Below are positions 25,092-35,420 of a stretch of 46,023 bases of DNA, piece after piece; the first letter of the stretch is position 1; every line of letters begins with the position of its first letter. Made by a program: the position numbers and the translations under genes. This stretch comes from Bacteroidales bacterium (GTDB lineage: Bacteria; Bacteroidota; Bacteroidia; Bacteroidales; P3). Under the pieces are notes generated by a model, which worked only from the letters and a program-made list of their open reading frames with translations, had not been told where the DNA came from and did no database searches. The stretch spans positions 1 through 46,023 of the forward strand of contig JAKSMQ010000011.1 in NCBI GenBank assembly GCA_024400565.1. Reading direction: 5' to 3'.

Positions 25092-25766
25092 ATGAAACGA
25101 CACATTCTTTCTTTTTTATTTATCTTGTCTGCAATTGGTATAATCACGGGGTGCTCGACCCTCACAAAAAAAGATACTGAATATGCAGAATTTTGCTCTA
25201 ACGATCTTTCTACTTTCTTCCTCCGTGGACCAGTAATGTCTGTTGAGAGGTGGGATAAATTCTCAAACGAATATGTGAATGATCTAAGTTTTGATAAGAA
25301 TGGAAATCTTGTCCGTTTTGGCGATAGCTCGGCTTATGTAAATCGGGACGAACAGGGTAGGATAATAGCGCTATCCAATTATCTTCCTACTGAATATCTG
25401 ATGGATTCCCATTGGGATTATGTCTATTCCTACACGCCCGATGGTAATGTAGATATGTGTGAAGGAGGTGCTTATTGGTGCCAGATTGTCAGTATTTTCT
25501 CTGATCATGACAACAATGGTAATCCAATGAAGGAAACGGTTAGTATGGAAGACGATGAAGGGAATTCTAGTGTGGAAAATTATACGTATGAATATATTCA
25601 GTTTGATGACTTTGGTAATTGGACTGCGAGAAAGGTCGGTTCGCATACTTCGCGTAATTATGATCTTAATACTGGAGATCGAATTAAGGAATCAGATAAG
25701 ACAGATAATTTTATCGAACACCGAAGAATTACGTATTATACCCGAGATCAGTTTCTAAAGAAATAA
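25092..25766 (+). CDS. hypothetical lipoprotein with YD/RHS-like strands
   Basis: The 224-residue protein starts with a lipoprotein signal (MKRHILSFLFILSAIGIITGC, lipid cysteine near 21). The rest contains repeated beta-hairpin patterns such as DLSFDKNGNLVRFGDSSAYV, NRDEQGRIIALSNY, YSYTPDGNVDM and FDDFGNWTARKV. They resemble RHS/YD-type strands found in many Bacteroidetes lipoproteins. There is no catalytic motif. It is monocistronic, with its own strong promoter at 24866 and a terminator at 25834. Function unknown. Confidence 0.8.
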   Translation: MKRHILSFLFILSAIGIITGCSTLTKKDTEYAEFCSNDLSTFFLRGPVMSVERWDKFSNEYVNDLSFDKNGNLVRFGDSSAYVNRDEQGRIIALSNYLPTEYLMDSHWDYVYSYTPDGNVDMCEGGAYWCQIVSIFSDHDNNGNPMKETVSMEDDEGNSSVENYTYEYIQFDDFGNWTARKVGSHTSRNYDLNTGDRIKESDKTDNFIEHRRITYYTRDQFLKK

Positions 25767-25833
25767 CACTTCCTATTAGGTCTCTCGGACGAGGTAATTA
25801 GAGAAAGTATTCTGATTATAATTATTTTATAAA

Positions 25834-25866
25834 GAAAAAGGCACGAGTTAGTCTCGTGCCTTTTTC
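25834..25866. terminator. bidirectional terminator between lipoprotein and nfo
   Basis: A perfect 14-bp inverted repeat (25834-25847 and 25853-25866, core GGCACGAG) has A-rich and T-rich outer arms, serving the two convergent genes. Confidence 0.92.
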
Positions 25867-25885
25867 TTTATAGAATTGTGATGTC

Positions 25886-26722
25886 CTATAGGCTCTTTAG
25901 CCACTTAATCTCCTGGGCCCAGATGGTCGGGTCGGGAGTCTCTAGGATGATAGGCATATTGTCGAATCGCTCGTCGTGCATAAACTGCTCGAAGAACCAC
26001 TGGCCCAAACACCCTTTGCCGATACATTCGTGGCGGTCGACATGGCTTCCGACACCCTTCTTACTGTCGTTGAGATGGATGGCTTTCAGGTATTTGAAAC
26101 CGATCTCCTGCTCAAACTCGTCCATCGTGAACTGGTATCCCATCTCGTTGGTAAGGTTATAACCAGCGGCAAGGGTATGACACGTATCGATACACACACC
26201 CACTCGGTCCTTCTGGTCAATTCCCTGGATGATACGGGCTATCTGCGAGAACTTCCATCCCAAGTTAGATCCCTGGCCTGCGGTGTTCTCGATAACGGCA
26301 ATGACATCGCTGGTCTTACTGAGCGCGAGGTTCACCTCTTGGGCTATCTGGTCAAGACATTCCTCTTCTGAAACCTTGTTGAGATGTGATCCGGGGTGAA
26401 AGTTCAAGAGCCTGAGTCCCAATTGTTCGGCACGTTGCATTTCATCAAGAAATGCGGCACGGCTTTTCAGAAGGTTCTCTTCCTCGGGGTTGCCCAGGTT
26501 GATAAGGTAGCTATCGTGGGGCAGCACATGCTCGGGCCTGATACCCGACTGAGACAGAGCCTCTTTGAAGTCGGTAATATCCTTCTCTTCGAGAGGCTTG
26601 CTCGTCCACGAGCGTTGGTTGCGCGTGAAGAGTGCAAAGGCAGTCGCTCCGATACTCAAGGCATTGGCAACAGCGTTGACTGCTCCTCCTGAACTACTTA
26701 CATGGGCACCGATATATTTCAT
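25886..26722 (-). CDS. nfo: Deoxyribonuclease IV (AP endonuclease Nfo)
   Basis: Endonuclease IV cleaves DNA 5' of abasic sites in base-excision repair, using three zinc ions in a TIM barrel. The 278-residue protein is full length. It shows the family blocks MKYIGAHVSSSGG at the N-terminus (His7), FHPGSH (His109 region), VIENTAGQGSNLG, CIDTCHTLAAGYN, HLNDSKKGVGSHVDRHECIGKG and ILETPDP. These supply the zinc ligands. It is on the minus strand, downstream of pepE with a 103-base gap that contains a hairpin, so the two genes are probably transcribed separately. Confidence 0.98.
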   Translation of the reverse strand: MKYIGAHVSSSGGAVNAVANALSIGATAFALFTRNQRSWTSKPLEEKDITDFKEALSQSGIRPEHVLPHDSYLINLGNPEEENLLKSRAAFLDEMQRAEQLGLRLLNFHPGSHLNKVSEEECLDQIAQEVNLALSKTSDVIAVIENTAGQGSNLGWKFSQIARIIQGIDQKDRVGVCIDTCHTLAAGYNLTNEMGYQFTMDEFEQEIGFKYLKAIHLNDSKKGVGSHVDRHECIGKGCLGQWFFEQFMHDERFDNMPIILETPDPTIWAQEIKWLKSL

Positions 26723-26748
26723 AAGTGGAAAGTTTTAAGGTATAAATT

Positions 26749-26799
26749 ACTGGTCGGAGGAATCTCGGGCGAAAACCCTCAGTCTCTCTTCCGACCAGT
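26749..26799 (-). terminator. stem-loop between pepE and nfo
   Basis: ACTGGTCGGA (26749-26758) pairs with TCCGACCAGT (26790-26799) around a 31-base loop that can fold further. On the minus strand it lies directly after pepE, though a T-run is lacking, so it may terminate only partly. Confidence 0.5.
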
Positions 26800-26825
26800 T
26801 TTACTATTCCATTTCTCAGCTCTTA

Positions 26826-27569
26826 TTATTTCATTAAGAACATGATATCATCCTCAAGGGCGTACTCCTTGGTATTGGCGATATTGGATTTGAATACCTT
26901 CATCTTGTTGGGACGTCCGATAAGCTTGAGCTGACCCTTTTCGAGGCTGAGAGCAGTAGCTTCGCGGATACCGGCAACATACATATCGGGGTTAACCATA
27001 ATGTATTCCTTCAGGCGGTCGTCGCGGGTCTCTCCACCATGCTTGGGATCGAAGAAGTCGGTGTAGTGGGGGTTGATCTGGAAAGGAACGAGGTTCATGC
27101 AGTCAAAGCTCTCGGGGAATACGATAGGCATATCGTTGGTGGTGCAGAGGGTAGGGCCAGCTACGTTGCTACCTGCACTCCAGCCCATGTAGGGCATACC
27201 TGCCATAGCGCGTTCGGAGATAGCCTTCATCAGGCCCTGACGATGGAGTTCGCGTACAAGGTGGAAAGTATTGCCGCCGCCAACAGCTACACATTCAGCC
27301 TGTGCTACAGCCTGGATGGGGAACTCTTCGTGGTGGATACTGTAGAGTTCAACACCAAAGGTAGCGTAAACGGCCTTGACTTTAGCTTCGTATGCGTTGT
27401 AGGAAGCCTCAAGACCACCTTCTGCCAGACTGACACCTGCAAAGGGAACGAAGAGAACGCGTTTTACGTTGTGGCGTTGGCAGAAATCCTTAATCATATC
27501 GGTACACCAGCCGAGATAGTTCTCTCCGCGGTTGGTAGAATTGCTTATAAGAAGAAGATTACGTTTCAT
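26826..27569 (-). CDS. pepE: Dipeptidase E (alpha-aspartyl dipeptidase)
   Basis: PepE is a cytosolic serine peptidase of family S51 that splits dipeptides with N-terminal aspartate. The 247-residue protein starts MKRNLLLISNSTNRGENYL. It has the nucleophile elbow GWSAGSN (129-135) with Ser131, preceded by AVGGGNTFHLV (95-105). INPHYTDF (165-172) contains the likely catalytic His168, and GIREATAL lies nearer the end. This size and motif order are normal for the family. It reads away from gyrB, whose gene lies 56 bases upstream on the same strand. Confidence 0.96.
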   Translation of the reverse strand: MKRNLLLISNSTNRGENYLGWCTDMIKDFCQRHNVKRVLFVPFAGVSLAEGGLEASYNAYEAKVKAVYATFGVELYSIHHEEFPIQAVAQAECVAVGGGNTFHLVRELHRQGLMKAISERAMAGMPYMGWSAGSNVAGPTLCTTNDMPIVFPESFDCMNLVPFQINPHYTDFFDPKHGGETRDDRLKEYIMVNPDMYVAGIREATALSLEKGQLKLIGRPNKMKVFKSNIANTKEYALEDDIMFLMK

Positions 27570-27625
27570 AATATTTTGTGATTGTTACTGATTATAGTTA
27601 CGTTAATTAATCGAAGTGAGTTTGA

Positions 27626-29614
<1,989 letters not shown>

Positions 29615-29647
29615 TTATTATTGTATTCTATATTTAAAAAGAGAATG

Positions 29648-29679
29648 CAAAAATACGAAAAAATCTTCAAACGGGCAAG
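29648..29679 (-). promoter_or_regulatory. gyrB promoter CTTG-N20-TATTTTTG
   Basis: On the minus strand TATTTTTG (29648-29655) fits TAnnTTTG, with CTTG 20 bases upstream in place of TTTG. Transcription would begin near 29641, leaving a leader of about 40 bases. Confidence 0.65.
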
Positions 29680-29725
29680 CCCCTTGGGCTCCAGTTATCA
29701 ACTTTTTTTTAGATCGCGTCCGTAT

Positions 29726-29801
29726 GGGCTTTTTTAGCCCGTTTCGGGGCATTTGGCCATTTGGAGGATTTGTCTCCCCAAAAGAGAAATGCTCCAAATG
29801 G
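29726..29801. repeat. paired hairpins upstream of gyrB
   Basis: A 5-bp stem GGGCT-N5-AGCCC (29726-29740) is followed by a 10-bp perfect inverted repeat CCATTTGGAG...CTCCAAATGG (29757-29766 and 29792-29801). Fragments of the second arm (GGGGCATTTGG) recur nearby. They lie about 70-150 bases upstream of the gyrB promoter, and their role is unclear. Confidence 0.55.
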
Positions 29802-29921
29802 GGCTCTTTTGAAGCACAAAACAATTGAGTCTTGTGGATTATTTTACAAAATCAGGTCTTATTATTATCGAGTGTTAATGACCGATAAGTTATGATACTG
29901 CACCTTAAGGGGGGAATATCT

Positions 29922-29944
29922 GCGTCTCTCAACCTGTGAGACGC
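29922..29944 (-). terminator. weak terminator after the lipoprotein gene at 29992
   Basis: GCGTCTC (29922/23-29928) pairs with GAGACGC (29938-29944); outer GATAC/GTATC may extend the stem. It lacks a clear T-run on the minus strand. Confidence 0.4.
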
Positions 29945-29991
29945 GGTATCTTTTGTATATTTGGCTGTCGTTAGAGCGTGTTCTATTGCTG

Positions 29992-30486
29992 CTATTCGGC
30001 TTCCTTTTTAAAGGCTTCCTCGACGGGGACTCTCTTGAGCTCGCCAGGTTTGATGTCGCGTTGGGGGATGGGTTTTGATGCCCATTCTACTTCCTTGGGC
30101 ACCTGGATGGGCTGGTGAGCCTTCCATTTGCCATCTTCTTCGATTACTTTTAATTCGCCTTTCTGGGTCTGTATGGGAGTTGTTTTGGTGTATTTTACTA
30201 CAGCCGTCTTGCCTTCTTTCTTTATTTCGTCAATGGTAATTGTGGCTGGGGTGTTCTTCTTGCACGATTCAGCAAAAGCTGCATTTGTATCCATCTGGGG
30301 CTGGATTATTTCCTGCTCAAATTTAATCTTGGTTTCGAGGGTAAGCTGAGAGGCGTAGGGCTTGGCTTCTTCAAACTTGTAGTTGCCTTCGGCTGTGAGA
30401 TATCCAATAGCGGCCTCTTTAATTTGGTTGTTCGTACAGCCGAAAAAACAAATGGTAGCCAGGGATAGGAAAAACAGACGTTTCAT
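29992..30486 (-). CDS. hypothetical small lipoprotein, DUF4878-like
   Basis: The 164-residue protein has a lipoprotein signal (MKRLFFLSLATICFFGC, lipid cysteine at 17). Next is a domain beginning IKEAAIGYLTAEGNYKFEEAKPYAS, then alternating strands TITIDEIKKEGKTAVVKYTKTT and GELKVIEEDGKWKAHQPI. This order fits NTF2-like/DUF4878 lipoproteins, in which a helix is followed by a curved sheet ending in a W-containing strand. I see no catalytic residues. It lies downstream of another lipoprotein gene but behind a terminator at 30517. Function unknown. Confidence 0.75.
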   Translation of the reverse strand: MKRLFFLSLATICFFGCTNNQIKEAAIGYLTAEGNYKFEEAKPYASQLTLETKIKFEQEIIQPQMDTNAAFAESCKKNTPATITIDEIKKEGKTAVVKYTKTTPIQTQKGELKVIEEDGKWKAHQPIQVPKEVEWASKPIPQRDIKPGELKRVPVEEAFKKEAE

Positions 30487-30516
30487 AGATTTGATTTTTG
30501 TGTTGTGTGTTTATGT

Positions 30517-30549
30517 AAAGAAGCCCGAGGTTTATGGTCGGGCTTCTTT
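30517..30549. terminator. terminator between two lipoprotein genes
   Basis: A perfect 12-bp inverted repeat, AAAGAAGCCCGA (30517-30528) and TCGGGCTTCTTT (30538-30549), has a T-run on both strands. It terminates the minus-strand gene at 30574. Confidence 0.88.
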
Positions 30550-30573
30550 ATGTATACCATTATAGAAGATTGA

Positions 30574-30990
30574 TTATAATTTTCTTCCACCAACGGTAGG
30601 AGCAGCCTGGATTTTCTTTTCAGCCTGCTTTACATCCTGCTTGCCAGCGGTAGCGGTAAGGTTGGAGGTCTTAGTGGTAGATGCTTTAGGATCTGCAACA
30701 ACCTTAGCGGTGGTCTGCTTTGCAGCAGGCTTCTTGGTAGTAGCGGTAGCCTTCTTGCTATTGTCGGTAGCAGCCTCTTCTACAGCAGCGAGAGAGTCAG
30801 CAACGCGGATGCTGTCGGCGAGACGAGCGCTATCAGCAGCGGCGAGAGAGTCGGCCATACGGATGCTGTCAGCGATACGAGCGCTATCAGCAGCGTCGAT
30901 AGAATCTTGGTTTACCTCGGGGGTGTTGTTGCAAGCAACAAATGCCATTGCGAAAGTTGCGATAGCAGCTAAGCAAAATACTTTCTTCAT
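30574..30990 (-). CDS. low-complexity lipoprotein with ADSxR repeats
   Basis: The 138-residue protein starts MKKVFCLAAIATFAMAFVAC, a lipoprotein signal with the lipid cysteine at 20. Residues about 28-68 consist of repeated ADSARIADSIRMADSLAA-type units with an 18-residue period, predicted as a charged helix. The rest is rich in Lys, Thr and Ala with no fold visible, like cell-wall-spanning linkers. It is probably a short envelope protein whose tail crosses the periplasm. Its repeats lie in a 54-base DNA tandem repeat. No family is recognised. Confidence 0.7.
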   Translation of the reverse strand: MKKVFCLAAIATFAMAFVACNNTPEVNQDSIDAADSARIADSIRMADSLAAADSARLADSIRVADSLAAVEEAATDNSKKATATTKKPAAKQTTAKVVADPKASTTKTSNLTATAGKQDVKQAEKKIQAAPTVGGRKL

Positions 30991-31021
30991 TTCTTTTGTG
31001 TAATTGAAAATTAAGAGAAGA

Positions 31022-31051
31022 CTCTCTCGTCTTCAAATGGAGACGAAAGAG
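31022..31051 (-). terminator. terminator after the beta-repeat lipoprotein gene
   Basis: CTCTCTCGTCT (31022-31032) pairs with AGACGAAAGAG (31041-31051) with one mismatch around an 8-base loop, just downstream of the minus-strand gene at 31070. Confidence 0.7.
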
Positions 31052-31069
31052 CCTTTAATGTTTCAAATA

Positions 31070-31882
31070 TTAGAGCTTCTTAGCACCAGCTTTGATAGCT
31101 TTGCCAGTATACTCAACGAGGGTCTGGTTAACAGAGATGCTGAGGTTCTGAGTGGAAGCAGCGTCTGCTCCAACAGCGCCGAAATCAGCTATGTAAGCTT
31201 CGAGAGCGGAGAACATAACTGCGCTGATAGAAGCTACAAACTGCATGCTGGTAGCATCGTAGGAAGTTACGTTAACGGTAGCGGTTTTTGCCCACCAGTC
31301 ACCGTAAGTAGTGCCGTTGCCAGAGAGAGCGTACTCCTCGTAGTAGTCGAGAGTGTTGAGGTTGTCATAACCCATGGTGTTGTCATCGTAGGTAGCGCTG
31401 GTAGTACCAGGATTGAGGGTGGTACCGAAGAAGGCTACGATGGGGAAGGTCTGCTGGTCAGCATTGCTGAAAGCCATGAAGTAAGGCATATCCTGTACGT
31501 TGTAAGCCTCGGTGTAAGCGGAAGTCCAGCTGCTGTTACCGAAGGTTACATTAACACCTGCGGGAGCTGCAGAAGCCTCTGCGAAGTTAGCGGTGTAGGT
31601 AGCGTCACCAGCAACGATGATGGTGCGGGTAGCGGTCTTTACGTGGTCTTCTGCCCACTCGGTGAAAACGAAACCACTCTTAGGAGTAGCGGAGATGGTA
31701 ACCTCGGTACCTTCTTCGTATTTACCTTCACCAGTAACAGTACCCATAGCATTGTCATTAGCCTTTACGGTAATTTTGTGCATAGGTTTGCCATTGGGGC
31801 CAGTTGTCTCACCGCAAGAAGCGAGAGTCATCATGCCAGCAGCTACAGCTGCGATAGCGAAAAACTTAACGAATTTCTTCAT
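31070..31882 (-). CDS. lipoprotein with InlB-B-type bacterial repeat
   Basis: The 270-residue protein begins with a signal peptide MKKFVKFFAIAAVAAGMMTLASC, with the lipid cysteine at 23. A single InlB-B/Flg_new-type beta repeat covers about 36-102. It contains KITVKANDNAMGTVTGEGKY, EEGTEVTISATPKSGFVFTEW and TRTIIVAGDATYTANF. The remaining 160 residues are Asn/Thr/Tyr-rich, probably a beta sandwich, which I do not recognise. Such lipoproteins are usually exposed at the cell surface, and may bind proteins or glycans. It has a consensus promoter at 32002-32032 and stands alone. Codon use is biased, suggesting strong expression. Confidence 0.8.
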   Translation of the reverse strand: MKKFVKFFAIAAVAAGMMTLASCGETTGPNGKPMHKITVKANDNAMGTVTGEGKYEEGTEVTISATPKSGFVFTEWAEDHVKTATRTIIVAGDATYTANFAEASAAPAGVNVTFGNSSWTSAYTEAYNVQDMPYFMAFSNADQQTFPIVAFFGTTLNPGTTSATYDDNTMGYDNLNTLDYYEEYALSGNGTTYGDWWAKTATVNVTSYDATSMQFVASISAVMFSALEAYIADFGAVGADAASTQNLSISVNQTLVEYTGKAIKAGAKKL

Positions 31883-32001
31883 TTTAATAAGATTTTGTTT
31901 GGTTAATAAAAAATTGAATTATTTGATTCTATATGATAAATGCCTAATTTTAGGTTATTTGATGCTGTGTTTATTTAGTATAGCCTTTCTCTACAATATT
32001 G

Positions 32002-32032
32002 CAAAAGTACATCATTTTTTCATTCTAGCAAA
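32002..32032 (-). promoter_or_regulatory. promoter TTTG-N19-TACTTTTG for the beta-repeat lipoprotein
   Basis: Read on the minus strand, TACTTTTG (32002-32009) and TTTG (32029-32032) have a 19-base spacer, matching the phylum consensus. The start of transcription would be about 110 bases upstream of the gene. Confidence 0.8.
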
Positions 32033-32060
32033 AAAAAAATGCAGCATTTAATCTTTTTAA

Positions 32061-33212
32061 CTATTGGCTTTTGGTGTCCAACGCGTTGCGTATTCCGTTG
32101 CCCAGCAGCATAAATGCCAATACGATAAGCATAATGGCCAGGCCGGGAATGAAGGCAAGGTAGGCGTTGTCGAGAAGTATGTAGCCGTAGTTCTCCTTTA
32201 CCATACTTCCCCACGAGGGCATAGGGGGCTGTACTCCTATGCCGAGAAAACTGAGACCGGCTTCTAAAAGTATGGCGCTGGCAAAATTGGACGCCGTTAC
32301 CACAATAACGCTACCCATAATATTGGGCAGGATGTGTTTGAAGATGATACGGAATGTGCTGAATCCCAAGGCACGGGCCGCTTCGACATACTCCTTTTCC
32401 TTGATTGAGAATACCTGGCCGCGAACCACTCGGGCAATATCTACCCACATGGTCAGTCCTACGGCGATAAACACCTGCCAGAACCCCTTGCCCAAGGCAA
32501 ACGTGATTGCGATGACGAGCAATACGGTTGGTATGGACCACACTACGTTGATGAGCCACATTATCAGATTGTCGACACGACCTCCATAGTAGGCTGCATG
32601 TGCTCCGAGTGTGATGCCTATGAGAAGGGCTATGATGATAGCGATGAATCCTACAGAGAGACTTACTCGTGAGCCTATCATTATCTGACTCAGTACATCA
32701 CGTCCGTAACCATCCGTTCCGAAGATAAAGGTTCGGGTCTCAATCTTGACCACCTGGTCGTGGTGGAATCGTAGGATCTCGCCGTCGTTGGGAGTGGAGC
32801 CGGTAAAGGTTTCGACCTCAACGGAATCGCCTGCCTCCTTGTGGCTGAATATGGGGATGGCCATATAGGGAAGGGGTTCTCCGTTGATCATACGGGAAAG
32901 GAGTCCCGGCCGCTTGTAGTCTGCAGGCGTTGTTCCGGCCGAATCGGCTTCGGGTTTCTCTATACAAAGGAAAGTGGCCTTCGACATGGGCTGGAGGGTG
33001 GCCAGCTCGAGGTATTGCTGATTGCAGCAAGGCGTATGGTCGGGGGTGATAAGGTACCCCAGCAGGGCCATAAGGGTGAACAGACAGATAACCGCCAGAC
33101 TGGCTAGGGCCATCTTGTCCTTGCGAAACCGGCGCCACGACATCGCGGTAAGCGAGCCGCTACCGATGACATCGTTGGTTTTCTTTCTGTTGAAAAAGGA
33201 TAAGAAGGTCAT
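32061..33212 (-). CDS. OppC/DppC-type ABC transporter permease
   Basis: This is one of the two membrane subunits of a peptide/nickel-type ABC importer. The 383-residue protein has a first helix at about 37-55, then a large extracytoplasmic insertion (about 56-165). The typical FGTDGYGRDVLSQIMIGSRVSLSVG stretch comes next, ahead of five more helices. The EAA loop EYVEAARALGFSTFRIIFKHILP, which contacts the ATPase, is intact, as is LLEAGLSFLGIG. No partner permease, binding protein or ATPase gene is in this cluster, so the other subunits must be elsewhere. It lies 85 bases downstream of the DUF59 gene on the same strand. Substrate unknown. Confidence 0.93.
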   Translation of the reverse strand: MTFLSFFNRKKTNDVIGSGSLTAMSWRRFRKDKMALASLAVICLFTLMALLGYLITPDHTPCCNQQYLELATLQPMSKATFLCIEKPEADSAGTTPADYKRPGLLSRMINGEPLPYMAIPIFSHKEAGDSVEVETFTGSTPNDGEILRFHHDQVVKIETRTFIFGTDGYGRDVLSQIMIGSRVSLSVGFIAIIIALLIGITLGAHAAYYGGRVDNLIMWLINVVWSIPTVLLVIAITFALGKGFWQVFIAVGLTMWVDIARVVRGQVFSIKEKEYVEAARALGFSTFRIIFKHILPNIMGSVIVVTASNFASAILLEAGLSFLGIGVQPPMPSWGSMVKENYGYILLDNAYLAFIPGLAIMLIVLAFMLLGNGIRNALDTKSQ

Positions 33213-33297
33213 ATCTGTTGTAGATTTATCGGATGATAATGTCTGTTCCGGACGTGAAGGGGTGAACGTAAATGCTTTTTAATATGTCTATTACGGA

Positions 33298-33645
33298 CTA
33301 TTCTATGCCTAACTCAAGCTTGACTGCGTCGGTAAGGCGGCTGTAATCCCAAGGCGGGTCGAAAGTGATGTCGATGTCTACCTGGCCTACGCCTTCAATA
33401 TGGCGTAGAAAATCCTGTGCCTCATGCACCATATACTCGGCCTCGGGGCAGTCGGGGGCTGTGAGGGTCATGGTTACCTTAATGTTGAGTTTTTCGTCAA
33501 CATCAATATTGTAGATGAGTCCGAGGTCGTAGATGTTGACGGGAATCTCGGGGTCGTATACGTTGCGCAAGCAGTTGATTGCTTGTTCTTTGATTTCTTC
33601 TTGTGTTGGCATATCCTTGTGGAAAAGTTTGTTGAGCAGGTTCAT
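33298..33645 (-). CDS. DUF59/MIP18 iron-sulfur assembly factor (SufT-like)
   Basis: The 115-residue protein carries a DUF59 fold: YDPEIPVNIYDLGLIYNIDV (30-49) and LTAPDCPEAEYMV (61-73). Cys66 is the conserved cysteine proposed to act in cluster transfer, and FDPPWDYSRLTDAVKLELG follows at the C-terminus. Relatives (SufT, PaaD, MIP18) help mature iron-sulfur proteins. The gene lies six bases after sufE and is almost certainly cotranscribed with it, which supports the role. The rest of the SUF genes are not in the window. Confidence 0.92.
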   Translation of the reverse strand: MNLLNKLFHKDMPTQEEIKEQAINCLRNVYDPEIPVNIYDLGLIYNIDVDEKLNIKVTMTLTAPDCPEAEYMVHEAQDFLRHIEGVGQVDIDITFDPPWDYSRLTDAVKLELGIE

Positions 33646-33651
33646 TCAGGG

Positions 33652-34074
33652 CTATTTGTTGGTCATGGAAAAAGCAAGAGCATACATCTTCATCTGTTTC
33701 ACCATCGAGGTTAGACCGTTGGAACGGGTGGGGGAGAGATGCTCTTTGAGGCCTATCTGGTCGATAAAGGAGAGGTCTGAGGCAAGAATGTCCTGGGGTG
33801 TCTGGTTGTCGAGGGCGCGGATAAGGAGCGAGATGATTCCTTTGGTGATAACGGCGTCGCTGTCAGCACGGAAACGCAGACGGCCTTCCTCCTGCGAGCA
33901 GCTTAGCCACACGCGGCTCTGACATCCTTTGATAAGATTCTGCTCGGTTTTGTCTTTCTCTTCAATTGCGGGGCAGTCTTTGCCCAGCTCGATGAGGTAG
34001 CTGTATTTGTCGAGCCATTCTTCAAAGTTGGAGAACTCGTCGATGATGGCCTGTTCTATTTCGGGAATTGTCAT
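33652..34074 (-). CDS. sufE: SufE family cysteine desulfuration protein
   Basis: SufE accepts sulfur as persulfide from the desulfurase SufS and passes it to the SufBCD scaffold. The 140-residue protein contains the active-site loop IKGCQSRVWLSC (48-59), with Cys51 as the sulfur acceptor. It also has the downstream block FRADSDAVITKGIISLLI and the helix FIDQIGLKEHLSPTRSNGLTSMV. This is the normal length and layout. It stands between an LptF/G permease gene (37 bases upstream) and the DUF59 gene (six bases downstream). Confidence 0.97.
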   Translation of the reverse strand: MTIPEIEQAIIDEFSNFEEWLDKYSYLIELGKDCPAIEEKDKTEQNLIKGCQSRVWLSCSQEEGRLRFRADSDAVITKGIISLLIRALDNQTPQDILASDLSFIDQIGLKEHLSPTRSNGLTSMVKQMKMYALAFSMTNK

Positions 34075-34111
34075 GGTATGTATGAGGTTAATATAATTCT
34101 TTTTCTGTTGA

Positions 34112-35197
34112 TTACTTGGGTGCAGTCCTGATAAGATAAGCGGCTGATATGCCGAATATTATCTGGGGTAGCAATACGGCCAGGAAGGGCGGAAGATTGC
34201 CGTTGATGGCAAAGACGGTAGTTACCTTCATGAAGACGATAAAGGCAAAGGCTATGCTGATGCCTATGGCCAGATGCACGCCTATTCCTCCACGGGTCTT
34301 GCGCGACGAGATGGCTACTCCGATCATGGTCATTACTATGATAGCCAAGGGGTTGAGCAGTCGCTGATAGAGCTCGATCTGCGAGGTTATCAGGGCGCCC
34401 GATCCGCGTATGGCTTCTTTCTTTACATGTTCTAACAGCTTGGGCGTATTGAGCGACTGGATGTCAACTGAATATTGGGCAAAGTCCTCGGGCGTGAGCT
34501 CCAGGTCACGCTGTTCCTGAAAGATGTAGTCCAGCTTTTCGTTCTGTCCGTCTATAGTGCGGACGAAACAGTTGTTTACCATCCATTTGCTGCTCGTGCT
34601 GTCGTAGATGATGGTCTGGGCCGTGATGCGTTCTGTCAGTCGGCCGTCTTCGCCATAGGTGTCTTTTACAAAACGCATGGCCAGATTCTGCCGCACGTCG
34701 AAGCTTTCGGCATACACCTGCACGTCTTTCTTCATCTGGAAATGCACGTTGCTATAGTATGCACGTTTCATCGTCTTGATGTACTTGCCTTCAAACTCAG
34801 CCAGATACTGGTTGCTCCACGGAATGACGAAGTTTCCTAGTATCATCACTATTATGGCTACTATCAGGGCTCCGTGCATATAGGGTCTCAGCAGACGCTT
34901 GTAGCTGATTCCGCTGCCCAGAATGGCGATAATCTCGGTATTGCCAGCCAGTTTGGATGTAAAGAAGATGACGCTGATGAAGATAAACAGCGGACTGTAG
35001 AGGTTGACAAATCCGGGAATGAAGTTGAGGTAGTAGTTGAAGACAATCTCGTTGAACGGGGCATGATTGGAGAGAAAATCGTCAAGCTTCTCCGACACGT
35101 CGAAGGTAATGACGATGATGATGATGAGCACCATGGCCAGAAGAAAAGTCTTCAGGTATTTCTTCAGAATATAGCCGTCTATTAGTCTATAGTGCAT
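34112..35197 (-). CDS. LptF/LptG family permease
   Basis: LptF and LptG form the membrane part of the ABC machine that extracts LPS from the inner membrane. The 361-residue protein has three N-terminal helices (about 14-33, 55-80, 101-122), a periplasmic beta-jellyroll (about 130-270) and three C-terminal helices. The N-terminus LIDGYILKKYLKTFLLAM and IIAILGSGISYKRLLRPY fit the YjgP/YjgQ family. Sequence alone does not distinguish LptF from LptG here. It starts the minus-strand group permease-sufE-DUF59. Confidence 0.93.
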   Translation of the reverse strand: MHYRLIDGYILKKYLKTFLLAMVLIIIIVITFDVSEKLDDFLSNHAPFNEIVFNYYLNFIPGFVNLYSPLFIFISVIFFTSKLAGNTEIIAILGSGISYKRLLRPYMHGALIVAIIVMILGNFVIPWSNQYLAEFEGKYIKTMKRAYYSNVHFQMKKDVQVYAESFDVRQNLAMRFVKDTYGEDGRLTERITAQTIIYDSTSSKWMVNNCFVRTIDGQNEKLDYIFQEQRDLELTPEDFAQYSVDIQSLNTPKLLEHVKKEAIRGSGALITSQIELYQRLLNPLAIIVMTMIGVAISSRKTRGGIGVHLAIGISIAFAFIVFMKVTTVFAINGNLPPFLAVLLPQIIFGISAAYLIRTAPK

Positions 35198-35300
35198 CGT
35201 TCGATAGGGTCTTTCTCTCGTTTTTGAATAGAGACAATCGCGCTCAAGTCTAAATAATGAATTGTTTTCTATATTATTATGCGAGTGTTGCGATAGTCTT

Positions 35301-35308
35301 CAAAAGTA
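35301..35308 (-). promoter_or_regulatory. -7 box TACTTTTG upstream of the LptF/G permease
   Basis: Read on the minus strand the box fits TAnnTTTG, about 105 bases upstream of the start codon. No clear -33 TTTG is visible at the normal distance. Confidence 0.45.
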
Positions 35309-35420
35309 CAAATATACAAATATTTTCTGAAATGTAAACGAAAACTTTCTATTTCTTTGCTCTTGTTGCATTATGGCCTGTAAAAGAGACGATGTCAGGC
35401 GGGCCATATCGTGGCATTCT

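Noticed and set aside
31004-31906. 300-codon plus-strand frame opposite the beta-repeat lipoprotein
   Set aside because: It is a shadow of a biased gene; the minus-strand product has a signal peptide and a recognised repeat.
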